A stretch of 7,068 nucleotides of DNA from an uncultured Bacteroidales bacterium. GTDB lineage: Bacteria; Bacteroidota; Bacteroidia; Bacteroidales; F082. The notes beneath the pieces were generated by a model. The model was not told the DNA's origin. It did not search any database and saw only the letters and a program-made list of their open reading frames with translations. Where the stretch lies: the NCBI GenBank assembly GCA_937926515.1, contig CALAZZ010000097.1:1-7068 (forward strand), given 5' to 3'. Each line of letters opens with the position of its first letter. Position 1 is the stretch's first letter. Position numbers and translations under genes: made by a program. Positions 1 through 7,068 of this stretch are shown in pieces.

Positions 1-3000
1 AAATTCCATTTTGTATTCTACCTCCTGCACCTGCCTGGCATGACTTTGCAAAGAGAAAGGCTGATCTGGAACCTGGACAATATGATACGGCAAGCGATTG
101 ATGAGTTGAAACATTCAGAAGTGGCTTCATTTATAGATACCCTCTTCAAGCTGGCTGACGAACTGCGCCACACTCATATGTCAGCAGTGCTGGACATTCA
201 GCTTACAGTCGGTCTGAAAATCATTGAGATTGACAACAGTGAGCATAAGGTGCTGGTCAATCATTTTGAAAAGAAACTAATTGATTTTGGCTTTGTGTCA
301 CCTGGAAAAGTATATGTGGATGAAGACTGGCAGCTCTCAATAAACCAAAATCATATCAAGAATATTCGCGTTTGGCTTCGACTGATTGAGTATTCGCAAT
401 CCATAATGGAGAAGTTGTTGTCGGCACTCATTGTGAATCTCAGACTGGGTGGTATATTTATCAGCGATACTGATCTTTTTCAGCGGGAAATAACCAAAAT
501 CCTAAACTCCAATATCGCACCTTATTACAAAAAGGTAAAGCAGCTAACACGTATATTTCCGGTATATTTTAATGAAATAGGTGCTGAAGGTGAGATCAGG
601 AAACTCACCACTACCATGGATGAAATTGCAGGCAGGCAAGATAAACTCATTCACTTTCTGCGTAAACAAGTTCATACCGAAAGCAACAATACGCTGATTG
701 GTCTCACAAAAAAAATATTTAGGTTTTGGTATGATGGGAAGCTCGAATCACTTAAAACTGACCTGCCGCAGAATGTTTACCAAAGTATCGACAAGAGCAG
801 CCAATATTATGCTCCTGTTCATGAACTGGTCGTGCACCTGGCTGCTATGAATGGAACTGACTCAGATGGCCTGTTGGAGCTGTCACGTCATGAATTTGAC
901 AAACTGCTGGAAAAATTCAATGCTGACAGCCAATTAGATCGGGAGCGATTACATGATATACACGATCTTTATGCACATCTGCGTGAGAAATATTCCTTCG
1001 AAACAGTCAATATTATTCAGCTTCTTCACCGGTACCCTTTTATCCAACCCACTGAAATAGAAAGACTTGAAAAAGCAATCAAACGAAATGATTTTGAGCA
1101 GTCATTGCGGCTTATCTATTCCTTTATGGATAAGCTAAAAAAAATAATTTTTAATCCTGAAGAGAGTGAAAGCTGGGAAAATATCTACCACAAAAGGCAT
1201 ATTGCAATTGGCATCCCGTCCATGTACGGCATTTATCGGGAAAACAAGTTTGAAGCACTTGGCCTTACATTCCGATTGGAAAAAGTAGCCACACGTTTAA
1301 TGGAAAAAGTGGTCGAAAGCATTAACCTCGATTATATTTCGGCCAAAACATTGGTTGAGATCAGCAATATCCTGGAGTTTTTCAGAGAAGGACTTGAACT
1401 TGATGGCATCACAAACCAAACCTTTAACTCCAATCTGCAGATGTTCCGCTATAGCCTGACATCAAGAAGTTTTTCCTTTGATCAATACATCAATATTTTC
1501 CATTTCCTTGCACAGGATGTCAAACGAATTATAATCAAGTACTTTCTGAAATCATACGAGTACCCAATAAAAATCATCATTCCTCAACTTTTCGATCCGG
1601 AACACAAATTGAGTGATAAGGAAAGCCAACAATTGGTCAGTCGCAAATCAGAAGAGTTTCATCGTGAAGTCATTGCCGAAGCTTTTTTAGTACAACCGCT
1701 TGATAATTTCGTCACACGCATTTTGCAATCTTTACAAAGTATGTCAGACAGGCTGGATACCAAATTGATTGGCGATATTATGTCCTATAATTCAGAATTA
1801 GTAATCAGTGCACTGGACGATCGTACTCCAAAAATGGATAACCAGGTTTTCCTAGGTAGCAAGGCTTACCACCTAAAAAACCTGTATCTTTCGGGGTTCC
1901 CCATTCCACCCGGTTTTGTTATCACCACAGAAGTGTTCAGGCGTCAGGCAACCATCATGAGCCTGCAGGCACTGCGCAGTGAACTGCATGAGTTAATACG
2001 TAAACACCTGAGGCGCCTGGAGCGATTAAGTGGCAAGCGCTTTGGCGATACCCATCAACCGCTGTTGCTTTCGGTGCGTTCAGGCACAGCCATTTCAATG
2101 CCCGGAGCCATGGATACCATTTTAAATGTTGGTTTAAATGACAAAATCGCTGAAGCTATTAGCAAACAGAAACGCTACTCCTGGTCGATTTGGGATTCGT
2201 ACCGGAGGCTGATCCAGAGCTGGGGAATGGCGCATGGTATTGAACGTGATGTGTTTGACTCTGTAATGGATGATTTTAAGAAAAAATTCAAGGTAAAACA
2301 AAAACTTGAATTTGAACCCGAAGATATGAGAAGCATAGCCTTGGCCTACAAGCAACTCATTAAAGAGTACAATGTTGTGTTTGAACAAGACCCCTTCAAG
2401 CAGCTTATTCAAACCATCAATATGGTTTTTGAATCGTGGTCATCCGAAAGGGCATATGTCTATCGTAGGCACCTTCAGATTTCAGATGATTGGGGTACAG
2501 CCGTCATAGTACAGCAAATGATCTTCGGCAACCTTAATAACAACTCAGGGACAGGGGTTGTGTTTACACAAAACCCAAACCGTGAGCGACCCGGAGTGCA
2601 TTTATATGGTGATTTTACCATGCGTAGCCAGGGAGAGGATATTGTGGCCGGACTGGTTAAACCATTTCCTATTGGTGAAACACAACGAAAACAGTCAGGT
2701 ATTCCCGGATATTCATTACAAACAATGTACCCGGAAATCTATAGGCATTTGCATAAACTGGCATCGGATCTAACCGAAAACCATGGATACAGCCCACAAG
2801 AGATAGAATTTACCTTTGAGTCAGAAAAACCTGAAGATTTCTATATTCTTCAGACACGTGATCAGGACTTACGTGTGGACCATTTTACCAAGGTGTTTAC
2901 CACAACACCCGAAGAAATGCAACTTATCGGACGCGGTATAGGAATTGGAGGTGGTGCCATGTGTGGCCTGGCAGCATTTGATGAAGAAGATTTGGACAGC

Positions 3001-3330
3001 TTAAGACGAGACCATCCGGAAGCTGATATCATTCTCATACGACCTGATACTGTGCCAGATGACATCGGAATGGTATTCGCCTGTGACGGCTTGCTTACCG
3101 CGAGGGGGGGCGCAACTTCTCATGCAGCAGTTACAGCTGTCAGGCTGGGGAAAACCTGCGTGGTAAACTGTTCCAACCTGATTGTAGACGAACATAAAAA
3201 AAGCTGCCAATTGGACGGACATACGATCACAACAGCCAACCCCATCTCAATCGATGGTAAATTGGGAAATATCTACATTGGCCATTACCCGATTGAACAG
3301 GCCTTAGATGTAGTAAATTATCAATACTGA
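1..3330 (+). CDS. PPDK-like ATP-grasp/phosphohistidine protein lacking the TIM barrel, 5' end probably outside window
   Basis: Numbering here is from the first in-window ATG at 40 (1096 aa). Residues 1 to about 590 are mostly charged and helical and are not recognised; a conspicuous block is RHIAIGIPSMYG (386-397). From about 600 the protein matches pyruvate, phosphate dikinase: GSKAYHL with K608, SVRSG with R680, SMPGAMDT (686-693), QGEDIVAG (864-871), EIEF with E921/E923 and LQTR with Q938/R940 form the ATP-grasp domain. The swivelling domain follows (about 965-1085) with TARGGATSHAAV and phospho-acceptor H1028. The protein ends about 12 residues after it, so the PEP/pyruvate TIM barrel is missing. 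ATP-driven phosphorylation of H1028 is predicted from the family; the final acceptor is unknown. Codons 1-39 are open, GC-rich and carry no promoter or A-rich start context, so I extend the call to the edge; ATG 40 is the fallback start. The stop is TGA at 3328. No signal peptide or membrane segment was seen. Confidence 0.85.
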   Translation, partial: KFHFVFYLLHLPGMTLQRERLIWNLDNMIRQAIDELKHSEVASFIDTLFKLADELRHTHMSAVLDIQLTVGLKIIEIDNSEHKVLVNHFEKKLIDFGFVSPGKVYVDEDWQLSINQNHIKNIRVWLRLIEYSQSIMEKLLSALIVNLRLGGIFISDTDLFQREITKILNSNIAPYYKKVKQLTRIFPVYFNEIGAEGEIRKLTTTMDEIAGRQDKLIHFLRKQVHTESNNTLIGLTKKIFRFWYDGKLESLKTDLPQNVYQSIDKSSQYYAPVHELVVHLAAMNGTDSDGLLELSRHEFDKLLEKFNADSQLDRERLHDIHDLYAHLREKYSFETVNIIQLLHRYPFIQPTEIERLEKAIKRNDFEQSLRLIYSFMDKLKKIIFNPEESESWENIYHKRHIAIGIPSMYGIYRENKFEALGLTFRLEKVATRLMEKVVESINLDYISAKTLVEISNILEFFREGLELDGITNQTFNSNLQMFRYSLTSRSFSFDQYINIFHFLAQDVKRIIIKYFLKSYEYPIKIIIPQLFDPEHKLSDKESQQLVSRKSEEFHREVIAEAFLVQPLDNFVTRILQSLQSMSDRLDTKLIGDIMSYNSELVISALDDRTPKMDNQVFLGSKAYHLKNLYLSGFPIPPGFVITTEVFRRQATIMSLQALRSELHELIRKHLRRLERLSGKRFGDTHQPLLLSVRSGTAISMPGAMDTILNVGLNDKIAEAISKQKRYSWSIWDSYRRLIQSWGMAHGIERDVFDSVMDDFKKKFKVKQKLEFEPEDMRSIALAYKQLIKEYNVVFEQDPFKQLIQTINMVFESWSSERAYVYRRHLQISDDWGTAVIVQQMIFGNLNNNSGTGVVFTQNPNRERPGVHLYGDFTMRSQGEDIVAGLVKPFPIGETQRKQSGIPGYSLQTMYPEIYRHLHKLASDLTENHGYSPQEIEFTFESEKPEDFYILQTRDQDLRVDHFTKVFTTTPEEMQLIGRGIGIGGGAMCGLAAFDEEDLDSLRRDHPEADIILIRPDTVPDDIGMVFACDGLLTARGGATSHAAVTAVRLGKTCVVNCSNLIVDEHKKSCQLDGHTITTANPISIDGKLGNIYIGHYPIEQALDVVNYQY

Positions 3331-3544
3331 AAATACCATTTATCAACTTTGGTGTTAACATTTCATCTGAGTCGGGGAAATAGAAAATTCCAACAAAAAA
3401 AATTATCCCCTTTATTGTGTGTTTAGTCAAATTCTAAATCCATTCCAAGTTGCTTATAATGTAAGTTTGTTTTGACATGCATCCAACTTTATTTTATTCC
3501 AAAGTTAACGTTATCAATAAGTTACATTTTTTATAATGCCGTCT

Positions 3545-3572
3545 TTGAAATCACTTAATTGTTGTATTTTTG
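3545..3572 (+). promoter_or_regulatory. Bacteroidota-type promoter of lepA
   Basis: TTG at 3545-3547 (within TTTG 3544-3547) is followed after 17 bases by TATTTTTG at 3565-3572, an exact match to the TAnnTTTG -7 element used by the Bacteroidota primary sigma factor. Transcription would start about 3-8 bases after the element, at about 3575-3580, essentially on the lepA ATG at 3579. Assignment rests on consensus and spacing only. Confidence 0.7.
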
Positions 3573-3578
3573 CGGCCA

Positions 3579-5366
3579 ATGAAACATATCCGTAACTTCT
3601 GTATCATTGCACATATTGATCATGGTAAGAGCACTCTGGCTGACCGGTTGCTTCAACTAACAAATACTGTTTCGCTTCGTGATCAAAAGGAACAAGTACT
3701 TGACAGTATGGATCTTGAGCGTGAGCGTGGCATCACTATAAAAAGTCATGCCATCCAGATGGACTTTGAATTTCATGGTCAGCTATATGTGCTTAACCTG
3801 ATCGACACACCCGGTCACGTAGATTTCAGCTATGAAGTATCCCGTTCCATTGCGGCTTGCGAGGGTGCATTGCTTGTTGTTGATGCCACACAGGGTATTC
3901 AGGCTCAAACAATATCAAATCTTTATCTTGCACTCGGTCAGGACCTTGAGATAATTCCCGTCATTAACAAAATAGACATGGATAGTGCTATGCCTGAAGA
4001 GGTTGAGGACCAGATTGTTGATCTGATCGGATGTGACAGGGAAGATGTATTGAGGGTAAGTGCCAAAACGGGATATGGTGTTGATGCTGTGCTTGAAGCC
4101 ATAATAAATAGAATACCTCCACCAGAAGGCAATCCTGACAGTTCACTTCAAGCCTTGATATTTGATTCTGTTTTTAACTCATACCGGGGCATTGTGGCTT
4201 ATTTCAGAATCATGAATGGCAACATCAAAAAAGGTGATCATGTAAAATTCATGGCTACTGGGAAGGAATACCATGCAGATGAAATTGGAGTGCTCAAACT
4301 CAAACAGGTACCAAAAGAAACCATGTCAGCCGGAGATGTAGGATATATTATATCAGGTATTAAGACATCAAAAGAAGTGAAAGTGGGCGATACCATTACT
4401 CATGTGGACAGGCCTACAGCTAAGCGTATCGAAGGATTTGAAAATGTGAAACCCATGGTGTTCGCCGGTATATATCCTGTTGATGCTGATGATTATGAAG
4501 AGCTAAGAGCCTCTATCGAAAAGCTGCAATTAAACGATGCCTCGCTCACTTTTGAACCCGAGTCATCGCTGGCACTGGGATTTGGATTTCGCTGTGGATT
4601 TCTCGGATTACTGCATATGGAGATCGTCCAGGAACGTCTTGACCGTGAATTTGATATGGATGTTATCACAACGGTACCCAATGTTCAATTCAAGGCTTAT
4701 ACCACCAAAGGAGAAATCCTCGAAGTGCACAACCCTAGTGGCATGCCCAACTCCAACCACCTAGAATTCATTGAAGAACCTTACATTATCGCTCAGATCA
4801 TTACAAAATCAGATTATCTGGGCAATATCATGACCTTGTGTATCGAAAAACGTGGTGTGATGAAAAACCAGATATATCTCACATCTGATCGTGTAGAAGT
4901 TACTTTTGAAATGCCTCTGAGCGAAATTGTTTTTGATTTCTACGACAAACTTAAATCCATCTCGCGTGGATATGCCTCTTTCGATTACCATATCGAAGGT
5001 TATCAAAGAGCCAATCTGGTGAAACTCGACGTATTGCTCAATGGAGAACCGGTTGATGCCCTGTCTACATTAATTCACCGTGACAATGCGTATAGTTTTG
5101 GCAGAAGAATGTGTGAGAAACTGCGTGAACTCATTCCCCGTCAGCAATTTGATATTGCTATTCAAGCAGCCATCGGTTCAAAGATCATTGCCCGCGAAAC
5201 CGTCAAAGCCATGCGTAAGGATGTAACTGCAAAGTGTTATGGTGGTGATATTACCCGTAAACGCAAGTTGCTTGAAAAACAAAAGAAAGGCAAAAAGCGA
5301 ATGCGACAGGTAGGCAGTGTGGAAGTCCCCCAGTCAGCTTTCCTGGCAGTGTTGAAACTAGATTAA
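3579..5366 (+). CDS. lepA: Elongation factor 4 (LepA), ribosomal back-translocase GTPase
   Basis: A full-length 595-residue LepA, the usual family length. LepA is a cytosolic translational GTPase that binds ribosomes; it was described as a back-translocase and also has a reported role in 30S biogenesis and initiation. The GTPase domain has AHIDHGKST (P-loop, 11-19), ERGITIKS (switch I, 49-56), DTPGH (76-80, with catalytic His80), NKID (130-133) and SAK (161-163). EF-G-like domains II, III and V follow, with the LepA signature FRCGFLGLLHMEI in the middle. The LepA-specific C-terminal domain ends the protein with KCYGGDITRKRKLL and a lysine-rich stretch. An alternative TTG start at 3570 is rejected because it lies inside the -7 promoter element and would add MRP before the conserved MKHIRNFCIIAHIDHGK start. 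No Shine-Dalgarno is visible. It appears to be its own transcription unit, 248 bases after the previous gene. All key residues are intact. Confidence 0.98.
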   Translation: MKHIRNFCIIAHIDHGKSTLADRLLQLTNTVSLRDQKEQVLDSMDLERERGITIKSHAIQMDFEFHGQLYVLNLIDTPGHVDFSYEVSRSIAACEGALLVVDATQGIQAQTISNLYLALGQDLEIIPVINKIDMDSAMPEEVEDQIVDLIGCDREDVLRVSAKTGYGVDAVLEAIINRIPPPEGNPDSSLQALIFDSVFNSYRGIVAYFRIMNGNIKKGDHVKFMATGKEYHADEIGVLKLKQVPKETMSAGDVGYIISGIKTSKEVKVGDTITHVDRPTAKRIEGFENVKPMVFAGIYPVDADDYEELRASIEKLQLNDASLTFEPESSLALGFGFRCGFLGLLHMEIVQERLDREFDMDVITTVPNVQFKAYTTKGEILEVHNPSGMPNSNHLEFIEEPYIIAQIITKSDYLGNIMTLCIEKRGVMKNQIYLTSDRVEVTFEMPLSEIVFDFYDKLKSISRGYASFDYHIEGYQRANLVKLDVLLNGEPVDALSTLIHRDNAYSFGRRMCEKLRELIPRQQFDIAIQAAIGSKIIARETVKAMRKDVTAKCYGGDITRKRKLLEKQKKGKKRMRQVGSVEVPQSAFLAVLKLD

Positions 5367-5382
5367 TCCTCTAATAAATACC

Positions 5383-5409
5383 TTTCACTTGACTAATTTG
5401 AGGGTGAAG
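5383..5409 (+). terminator. Possible weak terminator hairpin after lepA
   Basis: Seventeen bases after the lepA stop, 5383-5390 can pair with 5402-5409 (TTCAC with GTGAA as core, extended by three G-U pairs) around an 11-base loop, followed by TGATTTGTTTA. A competing pairing is TCACTT (5385-5390) with AAGTGA (5407-5412). The stem is short and the U-tract interrupted, so termination is only suggested by position. Confidence 0.3.
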
Positions 5410-5449
5410 TGATTTGTTTATCACATTAAACAATCTATGACAAAGCAAA

Positions 5450-5467
5450 TTAGCCGGAACGGGCTAA
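5450..5467. repeat. Short inverted repeat TTAGCC/GGCTAA upstream of the carboxyltransferase promoter
   Basis: TTAGCC at 5450-5455 and GGCTAA at 5462-5467 are perfect 6-base arms with a 6-base spacer. The repeat lies about 30 bases upstream of the -33 element of the downstream promoter, a plausible place for a regulator site. It is one of several GGCT/AGCC half-sites in this spacer (see findings). No known regulator is assigned. Confidence 0.35.
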
Positions 5468-5496
5468 AATTAATCCCTATAAATAGCCTAAAAAGA

Positions 5497-5526
5497 TTGT
5501 TTTATTTACAATTTGGCTTAATTTTG
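5497..5526 (+). promoter_or_regulatory. Bacteroidota-type promoter of the carboxyltransferase gene
   Basis: TTG at 5497-5499 and TAATTTTG at 5519-5526 are separated by 19 bases, fitting TTG-N17-23-TAnnTTTG. Predicted transcription start is about 5530-5534, leaving a 5' leader of about 105-110 bases before the ATG at 5641. The -33 box reads ATTG rather than TTTG. Evidence is consensus and spacing only. Confidence 0.65.
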
Positions 5527-5548
5527 CATAAAGCAGATAAGTTAAGCC
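5515..5548. repeat. Inverted repeat GGCTTAA/TTAAGCC spanning the predicted transcription start
   Basis: Perfect 7-base arms GGCTTAA (5515-5521) and TTAAGCC (5542-5548) flank a 20-base spacer. The dyad centre, about 5531, coincides with the predicted transcription start and the left arm overlaps the -7 element. This would suit a repressor operator, but the arms are short and chance cannot be excluded. Confidence 0.35.
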
Positions 5549-5558
5549 TGAAAAACCA

Positions 5559-5578
5559 TTGTCATATATACCTGACAA
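5559..5578 (+). promoter_or_regulatory. Small hairpin in the carboxyltransferase 5' leader
   Basis: TTGTCA (5559-5564) and TGACAA (5573-5578) can form a perfect 6-bp stem with an 8-base loop, about 27 bases into the predicted leader. It could be an RNA hairpin or a DNA dyad; no known riboswitch architecture is recognised. Confidence 0.3.
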
Positions 5579-5640
5579 GCAACATCTTCTGGATTGGCTT
5601 ATCTTTTTTCGTCTGATATAAGAACCAAAATAAACCATTT

Positions 5641-7068
5641 ATGGGCTTAAAACAGAAGACATCAGATTTGCAGCGCCGAATGCGTGATGCTTTGATGGGA
5701 GGAGGCGAGAAAGCAATCGAAAAACAAAAGGCGATTGGAAAACTTACTGCTCGTGAGCGAATTATCGCACTACTTGACCCAAAATCATTCCACGAATACG
5801 ACCTCTTTGTGGAGCATGCAGCCAAAGACTTTGATATGGATAAAAAATACCTGCCAGGAGATGGAGTTATCACCGGCACCGGAACCCTTAGCGGCTATCC
5901 GGTATGCATATACGCGCAGGATTTTACCGTAGCTGGAGGCTCGCTAGGTTGGATGCATGCAAAAAAGATCACAAAAATCATGGATCATGCCATGAAGCTG
6001 AAGGTGCCCATAATTGGCATCAATGACTCTGGGGGTGCCAGAATACAAGAAGGGGTGAATTCACTGGCAGGTTATGGTGAGATCTTCTACCGCAACACAC
6101 AGGCCTCCGGGGTAATCCCGCAAATTTCTGTCATACTCGGTCCTTGTGCCGGAGGAGCTGTATACTCACCTGCATTAACCGATTTTGTATTTGTGGTTCA
6201 AAATATATCAAAAATGTTTATTACCGGCCCTGAAGTGATTAAGACAGTTCTGGGCGAAGAGATATCAATGGAAGAATTGGGCGGCGCTCGTGTTCACTCT
6301 GAAATAACCGGCAACGCCCATTTTTATGCACAAAGCGAAGAAGAGTGTTTCAGTCAGATAAAGCAGTTGGTAAGTTTTATCCCGTGGAACAATATGAAAA
6401 AGGCTGAACGTTTCCCAAAGAAAGCACCTAAAACACGCAATTACAAAATTGACAATATTTTACCTACTGATCCCCGGCAACCTTATGATGTCAGGGATAT
6501 CATTAAAGCACTTGCCGATGATTCTGAATTTCTCGAAGTCATGGAACTTTTTGCCGCAAACATTGTAATTGGTTTTGGCAGAATGAATGGAGATACCGTT
6601 GGCTTTGTAGCTAACCAACCATTGGTGCTTGCGGGTGTACTTGACGTGGACTCCTCAGTAAAAGCAGCCCGTTTTATTCGATATTGTGATTCATTTAATA
6701 TTCCTTTGATCACACTTGTTGATCTACCGGGCTATTTACCAGGCGTTGACCAGGAACATGCAGGAGTTATCAGGCATGGTGCAAAGGTTTTATATGCCTA
6801 TTCTGAGGCTACCGTACCTAAGATAACCGTAATTATGCGCAAAGCCTACGGTGGAGGATATATCGCTATGTGTTCAAATCACCTTCGAGCCGACTTTGTG
6901 TTCGCCTGGCCCACAGCCGAAATTGCCGTTATGGGTCCTGAAGGTGCAGCCAACATCATTTTCCGTAAAGAAATACAAACTGCTGACAATCCTGATGAAA
7001 TGCGTAAACAAAAAGTTGCCGAGTATAAGAAAAAATTTGCCAATCCATATGTGGCAGCTGCTTATGGA
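5641..7068 (+). CDS. Acyl-CoA carboxylase carboxyltransferase (beta) subunit, propionyl-/methylmalonyl-CoA type, 3' end cut by window
   Basis: The first 476 codons of a protein that usually has about 510-520, so some 35-45 residues lie beyond the window. It is a biotin-dependent carboxyltransferase of the PccB/MmdA family, which moves CO2 between carboxybiotin and an acyl-CoA (propionyl-CoA to methylmalonyl-CoA, or the reverse as a decarboxylase). The N-terminus has GGGEKAIEKQ and KLTARERI; then YAQDFTVAGGSLG, NDSGGARIQEGV (128-139) and the first oxyanion-hole loop GPCAGGAVYSPAL (167-179). The C-terminal crotonase half has VDLPGYLPG, the second oxyanion loop RKAYGGGYIAM (400-410) and WPTAEIAVMGPEGAANI. 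I408 lies at the position where classical PccB has Asp. No biotin-attachment or biotin-carboxylase domain is present, so partner subunits must be elsewhere, possibly just downstream. An in-frame TGA at 5614 and AT-rich context support ATG 5641. It has its own promoter. pccB or mmdA would be reasonable symbols, but the substrate is not certain enough to choose. Confidence 0.94.
   Translation, partial: MGLKQKTSDLQRRMRDALMGGGEKAIEKQKAIGKLTARERIIALLDPKSFHEYDLFVEHAAKDFDMDKKYLPGDGVITGTGTLSGYPVCIYAQDFTVAGGSLGWMHAKKITKIMDHAMKLKVPIIGINDSGGARIQEGVNSLAGYGEIFYRNTQASGVIPQISVILGPCAGGAVYSPALTDFVFVVQNISKMFITGPEVIKTVLGEEISMEELGGARVHSEITGNAHFYAQSEEECFSQIKQLVSFIPWNNMKKAERFPKKAPKTRNYKIDNILPTDPRQPYDVRDIIKALADDSEFLEVMELFAANIVIGFGRMNGDTVGFVANQPLVLAGVLDVDSSVKAARFIRYCDSFNIPLITLVDLPGYLPGVDQEHAGVIRHGAKVLYAYSEATVPKITVIMRKAYGGGYIAMCSNHLRADFVFAWPTAEIAVMGPEGAANIIFRKEIQTADNPDEMRKQKVAEYKKKFANPYVAAAYG

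Noticed and set aside
2134..2412. Antisense open frame opposite the ATP-grasp region
   Set aside because: It lies wholly within a well-supported gene and the product resembles nothing; a shadow frame.
3374..3410. GGGGA / TCCCC pairing after the dikinase-like gene as a terminator
   Set aside because: The stem is only 5 bp with a loop of 27 bases, and the T-rich tail is poor. Nothing else convincing was seen between 3331 and 3540.
2862..3430. Several short antisense frames opposite the histidine domain and 3' end
   Set aside because: They overlap highly conserved dikinase coding sequence and have low-complexity, unrecognisable products.
3462..3469. TAAGTTTG as a second lepA promoter
   Set aside because: It matches TAnnTTTG but there is no TTG at 17-23 bases upstream; the nearest (3450-3452) is only 9 bases away.
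3472..3500. TTGACA at 3472 as a sigma70-type -35 box
   Set aside because: No TATAAT-like element lies at suitable spacing, and the organism appears to use the Bacteroidota consensus.
3506..3513. TAACGTTA palindrome upstream of lepA
   Set aside because: An 8-base palindrome in AT-rich spacer is expected by chance and nothing further supports it.
3570..3578. TTG at 3570 as the lepA start
   Set aside because: It is part of the TATTTTTG promoter element and adds only MRP before the conserved LepA N-terminus; ATG 3579 is better.
5562..5879. Antisense open frame spanning the carboxyltransferase leader and start
   Set aside because: Its body is the complement of the conserved carboxyltransferase N-terminus and no homology or promoter supports it.

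Overview
The window (about 40% GC) carries three large genes, all on the + strand. They are separated by two AT-rich intergenic stretches of roughly 250-275 bases. No RNA genes, mobile elements or CRISPR arrays were seen. Two good matches to the Bacteroidota-specific promoter (TTG, 17-23 bases, TAnnTTTG), the lack of clear Shine-Dalgarno sequences and the protein sequences all point to a member of the Bacteroidota. A finer placement cannot be supported from the sequence.

Region 1 (1-3330) encodes a large protein. Its C-terminal half is the ATP-grasp plus swivelling phosphohistidine part of pyruvate, phosphate dikinase (PPDK). Its N-terminal half, about 590 residues, is predominantly helical and not recognised. 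The frame is open to the left edge, so the true start probably lies outside the window. The PEP/pyruvate TIM-barrel domain that normally follows the histidine domain in PPDK is absent. The phosphoryl acceptor is therefore unclear, which makes this the most interesting gene here.

Region 2 (3331-5366) holds a 248-base spacer and then lepA, the ribosomal GTPase elongation factor 4. The lepA promoter sits so close to the ATG that the mRNA is predicted to be leaderless or nearly so.

Region 3 (5367-7068) holds a 274-base regulatory spacer and then the first 476 codons of a biotin-dependent acyl-CoA carboxylase carboxyltransferase subunit (propionyl-/methylmalonyl-CoA type), cut by the right edge. 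The spacer has a weak terminator-like hairpin after lepA, a second Bacteroidota promoter, a leader of about 105-110 bases and an unusual cluster of GGCT/AGCC half-sites arranged in dyads.

The three genes do not form an obvious pathway. The dikinase-like protein and the carboxylase both suggest three-carbon (pyruvate, propionate or succinate) metabolism, but each of the last two genes has its own promoter, so this looks like ordinary chromosomal neighbours rather than one operon.
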